DNA of 64,000 nucleotides from CAYFZO01 sp965226235 (GTDB lineage: Bacteria > Pseudomonadota > Gammaproteobacteria > Poriferisulfidales > Oxydemutatoraceae): NCBI GenBank assembly GCA_965226235.1, contig OZ245335.1, positions 1,736,001 through 1,800,000 of the forward strand. Reading direction: 5' to 3'. Position numbers and translations under genes: made by a program. Shown one piece after another: positions 55,200-64,000 of the stretch. Each line of letters starts with the position of its first letter. The first letter of the stretch is position 1. The notes beneath the pieces are model-generated. The model was not told the DNA's origin, ran no database searches, and saw nothing but the letters and a program-made list of their open reading frames with translations.

Positions 55200-58100
55200 A
55201 TGAAGGTTGGGATCACTTTAGTCACGGGACTATTGCTCGGGTTCATCGCATGCCTGTCAGTTGCACAGGCGCAGGTTTATCTGCCGGGACTTACAAGCCT
55301 GGGACAAGAGCCTCCGGGGGATATTGATCCGGACATCTTCGGTGCTTTCACTGACACGGGGTTCAATCGATCAAACTCGCAGAGTGACTGTGGCAGCCGG
55401 CTTTCTCCGTGTGTCGGCGGCCTCATGCATCAGTTCTACAACCCTCGAATCGAGCAGCGCGACGGTGCCGAAAAACTGGTTTTCGACTGGCAGATCAAAG
55501 CCGCGCAACCGCCTGAAACCACGGACATCACTGAGCTTGTGAACGACGGCAAATTAGCCAATCTACTGGCAAGGATGCGGCTTCTTCTCTATTTAAACAC
55601 AGCGGCTTTCGGCAAGGGGGCGGGCGAGCAGAGCAAGGACAACTGGGGTCCTGGGTGTAAATCCGAGGAGTCAGATGTGCTAGCAGCATTGCGTCGTGCT
55701 GCTGGATCAAGATCAGTGCACTATAACAAGACGGGGAGAGACGATGATGGCCTGCAAATGGTGTTGGCCAATACTTTAGGTGTAAGCCAAGAGTTCTTGG
55801 ATACTTTTGGGGATGATTTTAGAGCACTGGTTGAATCACTGATCCTGCCTCACGAGGAATACCGAACGATGGCGGAGATCGCTTGCCCTATCGCTGGCAG
55901 CAACGACCAGCCCGCCAGGTTTGCTTTTCAGGGACTGATGATGGGCGAGGATGGCCAGAGGATCAAGAATCCCGAGGCTTTAGAGTCCAGGGACGAGGAC
56001 ACTCAATCGTATGCCGCTATCGCTACCAACAATCTGTGGTACTACCCGCTGGACGGCGCGCCGGCGATCATCGATGCCGAGCTTGGTGCCGGTGGGCCTG
56101 GCTTGGCGTACCTAGACCTGACTTTCAGCGAGGAGGTGGTCGCTACTTCCAGCGGAGAGGAGACGGCTGCTTTCGTAGCCGCTTTTAATGCCACCACCAT
56201 CAGTATGGCCGGCATGGCTAATTTCGATAACGGTGCGCCCAACAGCGATGCTGTCGAACTGGAGGTGAGCCGGGTGACACGCCTTTCCTCGACCGTGTTA
56301 CGGATTCATTTCGAAGACGATCTGCGAATCCTTGCCGAGCGCGTTTCGCCCGGGCTCCTCTCTTCCTCTTACTTCGTATTCATCACTCCGCCCGCGACAG
56401 GCATTGAAGATGTAGAAGGGCGAGCATTACATTCCGGTGACGACTGGAGGCTCGCTGTGTTTTTCGATCATGCGGCACCCTATATCCAGACCGCCGAGGT
56501 GAGCGAGGAGGGCCGGGCGATCGAAATCGTTTTCGATAAGCCCGTACAGTTCGGAATCGAGTTTAATGTCAGCCTGCTCAGCCCGCCCACTGTTATTACC
56601 GGCTCTTTGTCACTTCCCAGCCCCTCGACCGGTGATTTCATCATCGTTCGTTATCGGGGAGATGGGAGCGCCGAGAGATTTTCCCCAGTCGCGGTCGGGA
56701 CACCGCAGCCGCCGCGAGACGGCATCACTGAATTGACCTTGGTCATGCCGACCGACCGGGAGTATTCGCAGGGCGATACCTTTGACGTGAGAATCGCCCG
56801 GCGTCTGAAAGATCCGACGCACCCGAGCTTTGCATCTGTTTTTACTTTTGTTAACAACGAGTTGGCATCCATACCCGCTGAGAAACTAAAAACCAGCAAA
56901 TTCGGTGTGGGTCCCAGCAATTTTCCGCGTACCGCCGCGTTTGCACAGGTAGGGTCGTTACCGTTGCGGGTGGTTGAGCCGGTGTTTGAGTTGAGTTTTG
57001 TACCGATGGAGACGTCGGTTATTGCGGGCGGCATGACCGAGGTGATGGTGGTGCTGACGGGCGATACGGAACTCATAGAGGATGATTTCACGGTGATATT
57101 TTCATACGAACCGCCAGACGGCGGCGTTTCTGCCGAGGATGCGATATTGAACGCGGATATCACGAGCGCGACCGTGAGCTTGATGGCGACGGAGATCGCG
57201 CAGGATGGGACGCTGACGGCATCGGTGTCCGAGGTGGACGGCGCGACGATCGAGTCGGCGACGCTGGCGGTGGAGATCGTGAAGGAGATCATCCCGCGGT
57301 CGTACAGTCTGACGTTTGATGTAGCGGCAGTATCGGTAGTCGGAGGCGGCACGACCGAGGTGATGGTGGTGCTGACGGGCGATACGGAACTCATAGGGGA
57401 GGATGAGTTCACGGTGATATTTTCATACGAACCGCCAGACGGCGGCGTTTCTGCCGAGGACGCGATGTTGAACGCGGATATCACGAGCGCGACCGTGAGC
57501 TTGGTGGCGATGGAGATCGCGCAGGATGGGACGCTGACGGCATCGGTGTCCGGGGTGGACGGCGCGACGATTGAGTCGGCGACGCTGGCGGTGGAGATCG
57601 TGAGGGAGATCATCCCGCGGTCGTACAGTCTGTCATTGACCACGTTGGCAGGCCTGGGTCAGGCGCAAGTGGTTGCAGGCGGCACGACCGAGGTGATGGT
57701 GGTGCTGACGGGCGATACGGAACTCATAGGGGAGGATGAGTTCACGGTGATATTTTCATACGATCCGCAAGACGGCGGCGTTTCTGTCGATGAGGCGGTG
57801 ATATTGAACGCGGATATCACGAGCGCGACCGTGAGCTTGGTGGCGACGGCGATCGCGCAGGATGGGACGCTGACGGCAGCGGTCGCGGACGCTCCGGAGA
57901 ACGTCGAGGTCGTGTCGGCGGTGCTGCCGGTGCGGGTGTTGCATGAGCTGGTGCTGTCCTTTACTGCACCGGGAGGCGCGTCGCTGGAGACGGCACGGGT
58001 GTTGGCGGGCGGCACGACCAAGGTCGCGGTGAGGCTGGCGAATCCGGGGTCGCTGGGTGAGGGCGAGAAAGTGCAGGTTTCGTTCGCGACCGCGACAACG

Positions 58101-61100
58101 AAGGTGTCGGTGATCCCGCCCGAGTGGACACTGACCGCGGAGCGGCCGAGCACGATCTTCACGATCGAAGCGCGCCACGACGTGGATCCGCCGAAAGGGA
58201 CGGTGGTCGCCTCGGGCGAGGTGATGCTGAATGGCGCCCGGGTTTTAGATACGCGGGTAGTTTCGACCGCTCTTGCGGTGGAGATTGTCGAGCGTCGCTT
58301 TCGGCTGTCGATTCTGGATGAGGCGGGGATCAGTTCTTCACCGTTGCGCGTGCTGGAGGGGTCTGAGGTGCAATTGCGTCTGCGTCTGCTGAGTGTGAGT
58401 TCTTCTCTGGGGACTCCGTCGCTGGGTGAGGACGAGATGCTGACAGTGTTGTTAATTTTCACTAACGGGAACGGGAACGGGACCGGGAACGGGATCCTCC
58501 CGATTCCGCGTCAAGTGACGTTTTTCAGAGGCAGCACCGAGACTGAGGTGGTTCTGCTGCTGAGGGGGCGCTCAAGTGAGGACACGTTGACGGCAAAGGC
58601 CGTGGAGTTCGGTCTGAGGAACGTGGCGGTCGAGTCGACGTCAGTGGCGATGGAGATCATCCCGCGGTCGTACAGGCTGTCGTTTGATGTAGCGACAGTA
58701 TCGGTGGTCGCAGGCGGTGCGGCGCAGGTAGGTCTGACGCTGACGGGCGATACGGGATTCATTGGAGAGAATGAGGCGTTTGTGACGACGTTTACGTATA
58801 TTCCGTCCGACCCGGATGGCGGCGGAGTAGAGGTTGTGGCGTTGGCACCGGCGATGTTCACTGCGGACAACACCGCGGCCATAGTGACGCTGGAAGCGGC
58901 GACAACCGCGACGGAAGGCAAGTTGACGGCATCGGTGGTCGGTGTGGGAGGCACGGTGGTCAAGTCGGCGGTGCTGCCGGTGGAGATCGTGCCGCGTGCG
59001 TTCACGCTCGCGTTTGACGCAACGACGGTGTCGGTTGTTGCGGGCGGCATGACCGAGGTGATGGTGGTGCTGACGGGCGATACGGAACTCATAGAGGATG
59101 ATTTCACGGTGATATTTTCATACGAACCGCAAGACGGAGGCGTTTCTGCCGAGGATGCGATATTGAACGCGGATATCACGAGCGCGACCGTGAGCTTGAT
59201 GGCGACGGAGATCGCGCAGGATGGGACGCTGACGGTAGCGGTGCTCAATGTGGTCGGCGCGACGTTTGCACCAGCGACGCTGTCGGTGGAGATCATCCCA
59301 CGGTCGTACAGTCTGGCGTTTGATGTAGCGGCAGTATCGGTAGTCGCAGGCGGTGCGGCGCAGGTAGGTCTGACGCTGACGGGCGATACGGGATTCATTG
59401 GGGAGAATGAGGCGTTTGCGACGACGTTTACGTATATTCCGTCCGACCCGGATGGCGGCGGAGTAGAGGTTGTGGCGTTGGCACCGGCGATGTTCACTGC
59501 GGACAACACCGCGGCCATAGTGACGCTGGAAGCGGCGACAACCGCGACGGGAGGCAAGTTGACGGCATCGGTGGTCGGTGTGGGAGGCACGGTGGTCAAG
59601 TCGGCGGTGCTGCCGGTGGAGATCGTGCCGCGTGTGTTCACGCTCGCGTTTGACGCAACGACGGTGTCGGTTGTCGCGGGCGGCGCGGCGCAGGTGACGC
59701 TGACGCTGACGGGAGATCGTGTGCTCGCGGTGAGCGATCAGTTTGCGGTGATGTTTTCGTATGCGCCGGATGATCCGGATGGCGGCGGAGTAGAGGTTGT
59801 GGCGTTGGCACCGGCGATGTTCATGTTCACTGCGGACAACGAATATTTCAGAAGCACGGCTGTGGTGACGCTGGAAGCGGCGACAACCGCGACGGAAGGC
59901 ACGTTGACGGCATCGGTGGTCGGTGCGGAAGGCGCGGTGGTCGAGTCGGCGACACTGTCGGTGGAAATCACCCCGCGGTTGTTCAGTCTGGTGTTTGACG
60001 TAGCGACAGTATCGGTGGTCGCAGGCGCCACGGCGCAGGTAGGTCTGGCGCTGACGGGAGATCGTGCGCTCGCGGCGAGCGATCGGTTCGCGGTGGAGTT
60101 TTCATATGACCTGGATGGCGGCGTGGAGGTTGTGGCGTTGGAGCCGATGGAGTTCTCTGCGGGTACGACCACGGCTACGGTGACCCTGTCAGCGGCGACG
60201 ACCGCGATGGGTGGTGTGCTGACGGCATCGGTGTCCGAGGTGGACGGCGCGATGGTCGAGCCGACGACGCTGACGGTGACTGTCATTAGGCAGCCGGATA
60301 TGCCGCCGCCGGTCGTGCCGCTTCGAGTATTCACGCTGTCGTTTTTGACCTTGGATAACGAGCCGCTTGCGGATACGACGGCGCGGGTGTTGGCAGGCGG
60401 CATGACCGAGGTGATGGTGGTGCTGACGGGCGATACGGAACTCATAGAGGATGATTTCACGGTGATATTTTCATACGAACCGCCAGACGGCGGCGTTTCT
60501 GCCGAGGATGCGATATTGAACGCGGATATCACGAGCGCGACCGTGAGCTTGATGGCGACGGAGATCGCGCAGGATGGGACGCTGACGGCATCGGTGTCCG
60601 AGGTGGACGGCGCGACGATCGAGTCGGCGACGCTGCCGGTGGAGATCGTGAAGGAGATCATCCCGCGGTCGTACAGTCTGACGTTTGATGTAGCGGCAGT
60701 ATCGGTAGTCGCAGGCGGCACGACCGAGGTGATGGTGGTGCTGACGGGCGATACGGAACTCATAGGGGAGGATGAGTTCACGGTGATATTTTCATACGAA
60801 CCGCCAGACGGCGGCGTTTCTGCCGAGGACGCGATGTTGAACGCGGATATCACGAGCGCGGCCGTGAGCTTGGTGGCGATGGAGATCGCGCAGGATGGGA
60901 CGCTGACGGCATCGGTGTCCGGGGTGGACGGCGCGACGATCGAGTCGGCGACGCTGGCGGTGGAGATCGTGAAGGAGATCATCCCGCGGTCGTACAGTCT
61001 GACGTTTGATGTAGCGGCAGTATCGGTAGTCGCAGGCGGCATGACCGAGGTGATGGTGGTGCTGACGGGCGATACGGAACTCATAGAGGATGAGTTCACG

Positions 61101-64000
61101 GTGATATTTTCATACGAACCGCCAGACGGCGGCGTTTCTGCCGAGGATGCGATATTGAACGCGGATATCACGAGCGCGACCGTGAGCTTGGTGGCGATGG
61201 AGATCGCGCAGGATGGGACGCTGACGGCATCGGTGTCCGGGGTGGACGGCGCGACGATCGAGTCGGCGACGCTGGCGGTGGAGATCGTGAAGGAGATCAT
61301 CCCGCGGTCGTACAGTCTGACGTTTGATGTAGCGGCAGTATCGGTAGTCGCAGGCGGCACGACCGAGGTGATGGTGGTGCTGACGGGCGATACGGAACTC
61401 ATAGGGGAGGATGAGTTCACGGTGATATTTTCATACGAACCGCCAGACGGCGGCGTTTCTGCCGAGGACGCGATGTTGAACGCGGATATCACGAGCGCGA
61501 CCGTGAGCTTGATGGCGACGGCGATCGCGCAGGATGGGACGCTGACGGTAGCGGTGCTCGATGTGGTCGGCGCGACGATCAAGCCGGCGACGTTGCCGGT
61601 GCAGGTGTTTCACGAATTGACGTTCTCCTTTGCCACTGCCACGCCGGGAGAGATGCCGCTGCCGCTGCCGCAGGCGCGGGTACTGGCGGGTGGCGAGGCC
61701 AGAGTTCGAGTGGTGCTGGACAATCCAGGGTTGCTGGAGGGTGACGAGGCAGTGCGGGTCTTGCGGGTCTCTCTCTCGCCGGGGCTTGTGAACATCAGCG
61801 AGGTCGAGCCGATACGGCTGACAAGCGCGAATACGAGCGCGACCTTCGTCATTACGGCGGCTCACGACACGCCGCCGCTGGGGACGGTGCGCGTCACGGG
61901 CCAGGTGGTGTCAGGCGATATCCGGGTTGCGAACAAGCGGGTGGCTCCGATCACCCTGGCGGTGGAGATCGTGCCGCGGCGCTTCCAGTTGTCGCTCCGT
62001 AGCGCTTCGCCGTTGGGCGCGCAGCTCGACGCGCCGCGGCGCTTCGTCAGGGAGGCGAGTGATGGGCCGTTGCCGATTCCAGACGTTGTCGGCATGTCGG
62101 CGAATAGCATCATCTCCGTGCCTGTAGACATCGATATCCGATGGCTGGCGGTGCAGGTAGAGATACAGCACCCGGCCAGGGGAGACCTGCGCGTTCGGCT
62201 GATTTCCCCCGAGGGGGTGGATGTGCTGCTGCATAACCGGACGGGCGGCTTTGCGAATAATCTCTCCGAGACATACACCTCGCTGGATCATGCAGGTCTG
62301 GCTGTTTTGACCGGAGGGGGGGCGAGAGGGAATTGGGAGCTGATTGTGAGTCATCACGATTTTAACCTCTCCGGTAGTCTGCAGGCATGGGGGCTGGAGA
62401 TCAATACCATCACCCCGGAGCGCTTCGTTGGGGAGGCGAGTGATGGGCCGCTGCCGATTCCGGACCTCGGAGAGGTGAACAGCATCATCACCGTGCCTGT
62501 AGACACCGAGATCCAGTCGCTGGCGGTGCGGGTAGAGATACGGCACCCGGCTGAGGGAGACCTGCGCGTTCGGCTGATTTCCCCCGAGGGGGTGGAGGTG
62601 CTGCTGCATGACCGGACGGGCGGCTTTGCGGATGATCTCTTCAGGATATACACCTCGGCGGATCAGGTAGGTCTGGCTGCTTTGACCAGAGGAGGGACGA
62701 GAGGGGATTGGGAGCTGATTGTGGCTGATACCAGAGGCACCTTCACCGGCACGCTGGAGGGGTGGGGTCTGGAGATCAATGCCCGTACGCAGTTGGGCAC
62801 GGGCGAAAGCGTGCCGGCCGTGGTGACCCTGTCGGGGGTGGAAACGTTGTACGGGGAGTCGCGGTTGTTTCCGAGCGAGACGCTGTTGGTGGAATTGCGG
62901 TATACCGCAGGGGGCCGTGTGGGCGGTGTGACCATGTCTCCGCCGACGCTGGAGTTTCATTCGCTCGCCCTGACGAACTCGATGATGTTGGAAGCGTCAC
63001 TGATCCAGACGTCAGGGTTGCTGGAGTTGATCGGCAGCGGTTTGACGAACGCGGTGGTGGAGTCGACGCCGGTTCTGGTGCAGGTCGTGCGCCAGTTCAG
63101 GCTGGCGTTCGCCACACCGGATGGCGCGCCGTTGGCGGCCACGCGGATAATGGCGGGTGATGCGACCGAGGTGACGGTGGTGCTGGATAACCCGGAGACG
63201 CTGGGGGGGGGGGCGGTAGTGCTGGTTACGCTCTCGACGGAGATCGTGGTTGCCAGCAAGTCTGGACTGATACTGACCAGAGCTCGATCAAGCGAGACCC
63301 TCGTCATCAGTGCGCCCGCCGACGCGGATATGCCGCGGGGGGCGGTAGTCGCTTCGGGCGAGTTGCAGTTGGGGGACGGCACAACGGCCGATTATATAGA
63401 GGTGGTTGCGGGCTCTCTCGCGGTAGAGGTCATTCTGCGCGCGTTTCGCTTGGCGTTTCACGTAGCGAAGGTGCCGATTGTCGCGGGCGCCACGACGCAG
63501 GTGACGCTGACGCTGACGGGAGATCGTGTGCTCGCGGCAAGCGATCGGTTCGCGGTGATGTTTTCGTATGTGCCGGATGACCCGGATGGCGGCGTGGAAG
63601 TTGCGGAATCGGTGGTGTTCACTGCGGGCAGCACCGCGGCTGTGGTGACGCTGGAAGCGGCGACGACCGCGATGACTGGCAGGTTGATGGCGTCGGTGGC
63701 AGGAATTGAAGGCGCGACGGTCGCACCGGCGACGCTGTCGGTGGAGATCGTCCCGCGGCAATTCAGGTTGTCGCTGTCGCCGGGCGATCCCGATCCGCCA
63801 GGGCAGTTCAGCGTGACGAGGCGCCTGGGTGGTGGAGGTGGATTTTCCGATATACACGATACGATTGATGTGGACGAGGACATCGAGGTCTGGTCGTTGG
63901 CGGTGCGGTTCAGGATCAGCGGCGAGCTGTCGCCCCGGCTCCAGTCGGTTACGTTGACGTTGCGTCCTCCCGAGGGAGAGGCGGTGTTGCTGTACGGGGA
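55200..64000 (+). CDS. Giant secreted repeat adhesin C (3' partial)
   Basis: The frame starting at ATG 55200 stays open to the window end (over 2930 codons). The start gives a classic 24-residue signal peptide, MKVGITLVTGLLLGFIACLS followed by VAQA, cut before QVYLPG. The Shine-Dalgarno is weak: GGGGA is only two bases away and the A-rich heptamer tract precedes it. Residues about 25-590 are unique to C and may include SbsA-type Ig-like folds (LDLTFSEEVV, IEIVFDKPV). From about 56985 come repeats of the PRSYSLTFDVAAVSVVAGG and AFTLAFDATTVSVVAG types. A block at 57922-58640 is shared with gene B. Two P domains lie at about 62086-62400 and 62466-62780, and a third begins at 63840, almost identical to the SPGDPDPPGQF type of B. 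A G11 tract sits in frame at 63203-63213. The C-terminus is outside the window, so I cannot tell whether it carries the LEGPL tail. Role inferred as adhesin. Confidence 0.88.
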   Translation, partial: MKVGITLVTGLLLGFIACLSVAQAQVYLPGLTSLGQEPPGDIDPDIFGAFTDTGFNRSNSQSDCGSRLSPCVGGLMHQFYNPRIEQRDGAEKLVFDWQIKAAQPPETTDITELVNDGKLANLLARMRLLLYLNTAAFGKGAGEQSKDNWGPGCKSEESDVLAALRRAAGSRSVHYNKTGRDDDGLQMVLANTLGVSQEFLDTFGDDFRALVESLILPHEEYRTMAEIACPIAGSNDQPARFAFQGLMMGEDGQRIKNPEALESRDEDTQSYAAIATNNLWYYPLDGAPAIIDAELGAGGPGLAYLDLTFSEEVVATSSGEETAAFVAAFNATTISMAGMANFDNGAPNSDAVELEVSRVTRLSSTVLRIHFEDDLRILAERVSPGLLSSSYFVFITPPATGIEDVEGRALHSGDDWRLAVFFDHAAPYIQTAEVSEEGRAIEIVFDKPVQFGIEFNVSLLSPPTVITGSLSLPSPSTGDFIIVRYRGDGSAERFSPVAVGTPQPPRDGITELTLVMPTDREYSQGDTFDVRIARRLKDPTHPSFASVFTFVNNELASIPAEKLKTSKFGVGPSNFPRTAAFAQVGSLPLRVVEPVFELSFVPMETSVIAGGMTEVMVVLTGDTELIEDDFTVIFSYEPPDGGVSAEDAILNADITSATVSLMATEIAQDGTLTASVSEVDGATIESATLAVEIVKEIIPRSYSLTFDVAAVSVVGGGTTEVMVVLTGDTELIGEDEFTVIFSYEPPDGGVSAEDAMLNADITSATVSLVAMEIAQDGTLTASVSGVDGATIESATLAVEIVREIIPRSYSLSLTTLAGLGQAQVVAGGTTEVMVVLTGDTELIGEDEFTVIFSYDPQDGGVSVDEAVILNADITSATVSLVATAIAQDGTLTAAVADAPENVEVVSAVLPVRVLHELVLSFTAPGGASLETARVLAGGTTKVAVRLANPGSLGEGEKVQVSFATATTKVSVIPPEWTLTAERPSTIFTIEARHDVDPPKGTVVASGEVMLNGARVLDTRVVSTALAVEIVERRFRLSILDEAGISSSPLRVLEGSEVQLRLRLLSVSSSLGTPSLGEDEMLTVLLIFTNGNGNGTGNGILPIPRQVTFFRGSTETEVVLLLRGRSSEDTLTAKAVEFGLRNVAVESTSVAMEIIPRSYRLSFDVATVSVVAGGAAQVGLTLTGDTGFIGENEAFVTTFTYIPSDPDGGGVEVVALAPAMFTADNTAAIVTLEAATTATEGKLTASVVGVGGTVVKSAVLPVEIVPRAFTLAFDATTVSVVAGGMTEVMVVLTGDTELIEDDFTVIFSYEPQDGGVSAEDAILNADITSATVSLMATEIAQDGTLTVAVLNVVGATFAPATLSVEIIPRSYSLAFDVAAVSVVAGGAAQVGLTLTGDTGFIGENEAFATTFTYIPSDPDGGGVEVVALAPAMFTADNTAAIVTLEAATTATGGKLTASVVGVGGTVVKSAVLPVEIVPRVFTLAFDATTVSVVAGGAAQVTLTLTGDRVLAVSDQFAVMFSYAPDDPDGGGVEVVALAPAMFMFTADNEYFRSTAVVTLEAATTATEGTLTASVVGAEGAVVESATLSVEITPRLFSLVFDVATVSVVAGATAQVGLALTGDRALAASDRFAVEFSYDLDGGVEVVALEPMEFSAGTTTATVTLSAATTAMGGVLTASVSEVDGAMVEPTTLTVTVIRQPDMPPPVVPLRVFTLSFLTLDNEPLADTTARVLAGGMTEVMVVLTGDTELIEDDFTVIFSYEPPDGGVSAEDAILNADITSATVSLMATEIAQDGTLTASVSEVDGATIESATLPVEIVKEIIPRSYSLTFDVAAVSVVAGGTTEVMVVLTGDTELIGEDEFTVIFSYEPPDGGVSAEDAMLNADITSAAVSLVAMEIAQDGTLTASVSGVDGATIESATLAVEIVKEIIPRSYSLTFDVAAVSVVAGGMTEVMVVLTGDTELIEDEFTVIFSYEPPDGGVSAEDAILNADITSATVSLVAMEIAQDGTLTASVSGVDGATIESATLAVEIVKEIIPRSYSLTFDVAAVSVVAGGTTEVMVVLTGDTELIGEDEFTVIFSYEPPDGGVSAEDAMLNADITSATVSLMATAIAQDGTLTVAVLDVVGATIKPATLPVQVFHELTFSFATATPGEMPLPLPQARVLAGGEARVRVVLDNPGLLEGDEAVRVLRVSLSPGLVNISEVEPIRLTSANTSATFVITAAHDTPPLGTVRVTGQVVSGDIRVANKRVAPITLAVEIVPRRFQLSLRSASPLGAQLDAPRRFVREASDGPLPIPDVVGMSANSIISVPVDIDIRWLAVQVEIQHPARGDLRVRLISPEGVDVLLHNRTGGFANNLSETYTSLDHAGLAVLTGGGARGNWELIVSHHDFNLSGSLQAWGLEINTITPERFVGEASDGPLPIPDLGEVNSIITVPVDTEIQSLAVRVEIRHPAEGDLRVRLISPEGVEVLLHDRTGGFADDLFRIYTSADQVGLAALTRGGTRGDWELIVADTRGTFTGTLEGWGLEINARTQLGTGESVPAVVTLSGVETLYGESRLFPSETLLVELRYTAGGRVGGVTMSPPTLEFHSLALTNSMMLEASLIQTSGLLELIGSGLTNAVVESTPVLVQVVRQFRLAFATPDGAPLAATRIMAGDATEVTVVLDNPETLGGGAVVLVTLSTEIVVASKSGLILTRARSSETLVISAPADADMPRGAVVASGELQLGDGTTADYIEVVAGSLAVEVILRAFRLAFHVAKVPIVAGATTQVTLTLTGDRVLAASDRFAVMFSYVPDDPDGGVEVAESVVFTAGSTAAVVTLEAATTAMTGRLMASVAGIEGATVAPATLSVEIVPRQFRLSLSPGDPDPPGQFSVTRRLGGGGGFSDIHDTIDVDEDIEVWSLAVRFRISGELSPRLQSVTLTLRPPEGEAVLLYG
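58464..58493 (+). repeat. Hexanucleotide repeat in coding sequence (aacggg-type, five units)
   Basis: Units at 58464, 58470, 58476, 58482 (accggg) and 58488 encode NGNGNGTGNG. The paralogous block in gene B (about 51868-51886) is shorter and reads TGTGSG, so the tract has changed length between paralogues without breaking the frame. Confidence 0.88.
60393..61620 (+). repeat. Four near-perfect tandem ~318-bp repeats in gene C
   Basis: Equivalent points (gcaggcgg) lie at 60393, 60711, 61032 and 61350, giving periods of 318, 321 and 318 bp. Each encodes AGGxTEVMVVLTGDTELI, FTVIFSYEPPDGGVSAEDA, LNADITSA and a VEI-containing linker. Closely similar units occur at about 57025-57610 and 59040-59290, so the family has expanded at least twice within this gene. 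Confidence 0.92.
63203..63213 (+). repeat. G11 homopolymer in coding sequence of gene C
   Basis: Eleven consecutive G encode part of ETLGGGAVVL. Comparison with the parallel module at about 26500-26560 (LLEMDEVVEVSLSAEIVV) shows that the frame is correct at this length. Loss or gain of one G would truncate the protein. Confidence 0.93.

Noticed and set aside
55261..55542. 93-codon ORF inside the start of gene C, another frame
   Set aside because: It overlaps the signal-peptide-bearing frame of gene C, which stays open for the remaining 8.8 kb. It is a shadow.
59738..61582. Antisense ORF of 614 codons
   Set aside because: It mirrors the repeats of gene C, which has a signal peptide and recognisable domains. 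The antisense product is a repetitive Ser/Thr/Val string with no domain.

Overview
The window is an adhesin-type locus, all on the + strand. It is almost filled by three giant secreted repeat proteins, with one small secreted protein and an insertion-sequence remnant between the second and third. DNA is GC-rich (roughly 60% by eye) and strongly biased toward G/C third positions, so the antisense frames also stay open and give long spurious ORFs. Sec signal peptides, proprotein-convertase P domains, Ig-like beta-sandwich repeats and the absence of a Gram-positive sorting signal suggest a Gram-negative bacterium. I cannot place it further. I see no tRNA, rRNA, CRISPR array or housekeeping gene.

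Layout. (1) 1-38448 is giant gene A. Its 5' end lies before the window, and it is read in three successive frames (to 10061, 9881-12430, 12424-38448) because of two apparent single-base losses near 9855 and 12405-12415. Two highly repetitive arms (about 1-12.4 kb and 26-35.4 kb) flank a largely non-repetitive centre, and eight ~107-residue tandem repeats precede the C-terminus. (2) 38630-53143 is giant gene B (4837 aa), complete with signal peptide, containing a near-perfect tandem duplication of 3231 bp. (3) 53144-54129 is non-coding apart from the 3' scrap of a transposase and an 18-bp inverted repeat. (4) 54130-55095 is a 321-aa secreted protein with calcium-loop-like motifs, followed by a likely terminator. 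(5) 55200-64000 is giant gene C, starting with a signal peptide and a unique ~570-residue N-terminal region, then the same repeat families, and running off the window.

How they may work together. A and B both end in the short tail R-V-[FL]-L-E-G-P-L. From memory, that motif opens a C-terminal module of large surface proteins (best known in Bacteroidota-type proteins), where it is followed in the same chain by LMxDxLR, VDWVLxELR, HRNHL and dockerin-like calcium loops. Here A and B stop right after LEGPL, and the small gene begins, just after its predicted signal peptide, with LMNSDL and continues with VDWVLVQLR, NHRNHL and the calcium loops. The module therefore looks split in two: the tail on the giants and the body on a shared small partner. 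This is the most interesting feature of the window. The split is read from sequence, the family comparison is from memory, and physical association is inference.

The locus also shows how such genes change: modules are exchanged at a conserved seam (V-E-I-x-P-R-x-F-x-L), long blocks are shared between paralogues, short 15-18-bp in-frame duplications recur, and there is an exact 39-bp antisense insertion in B and a G11 tract in C.
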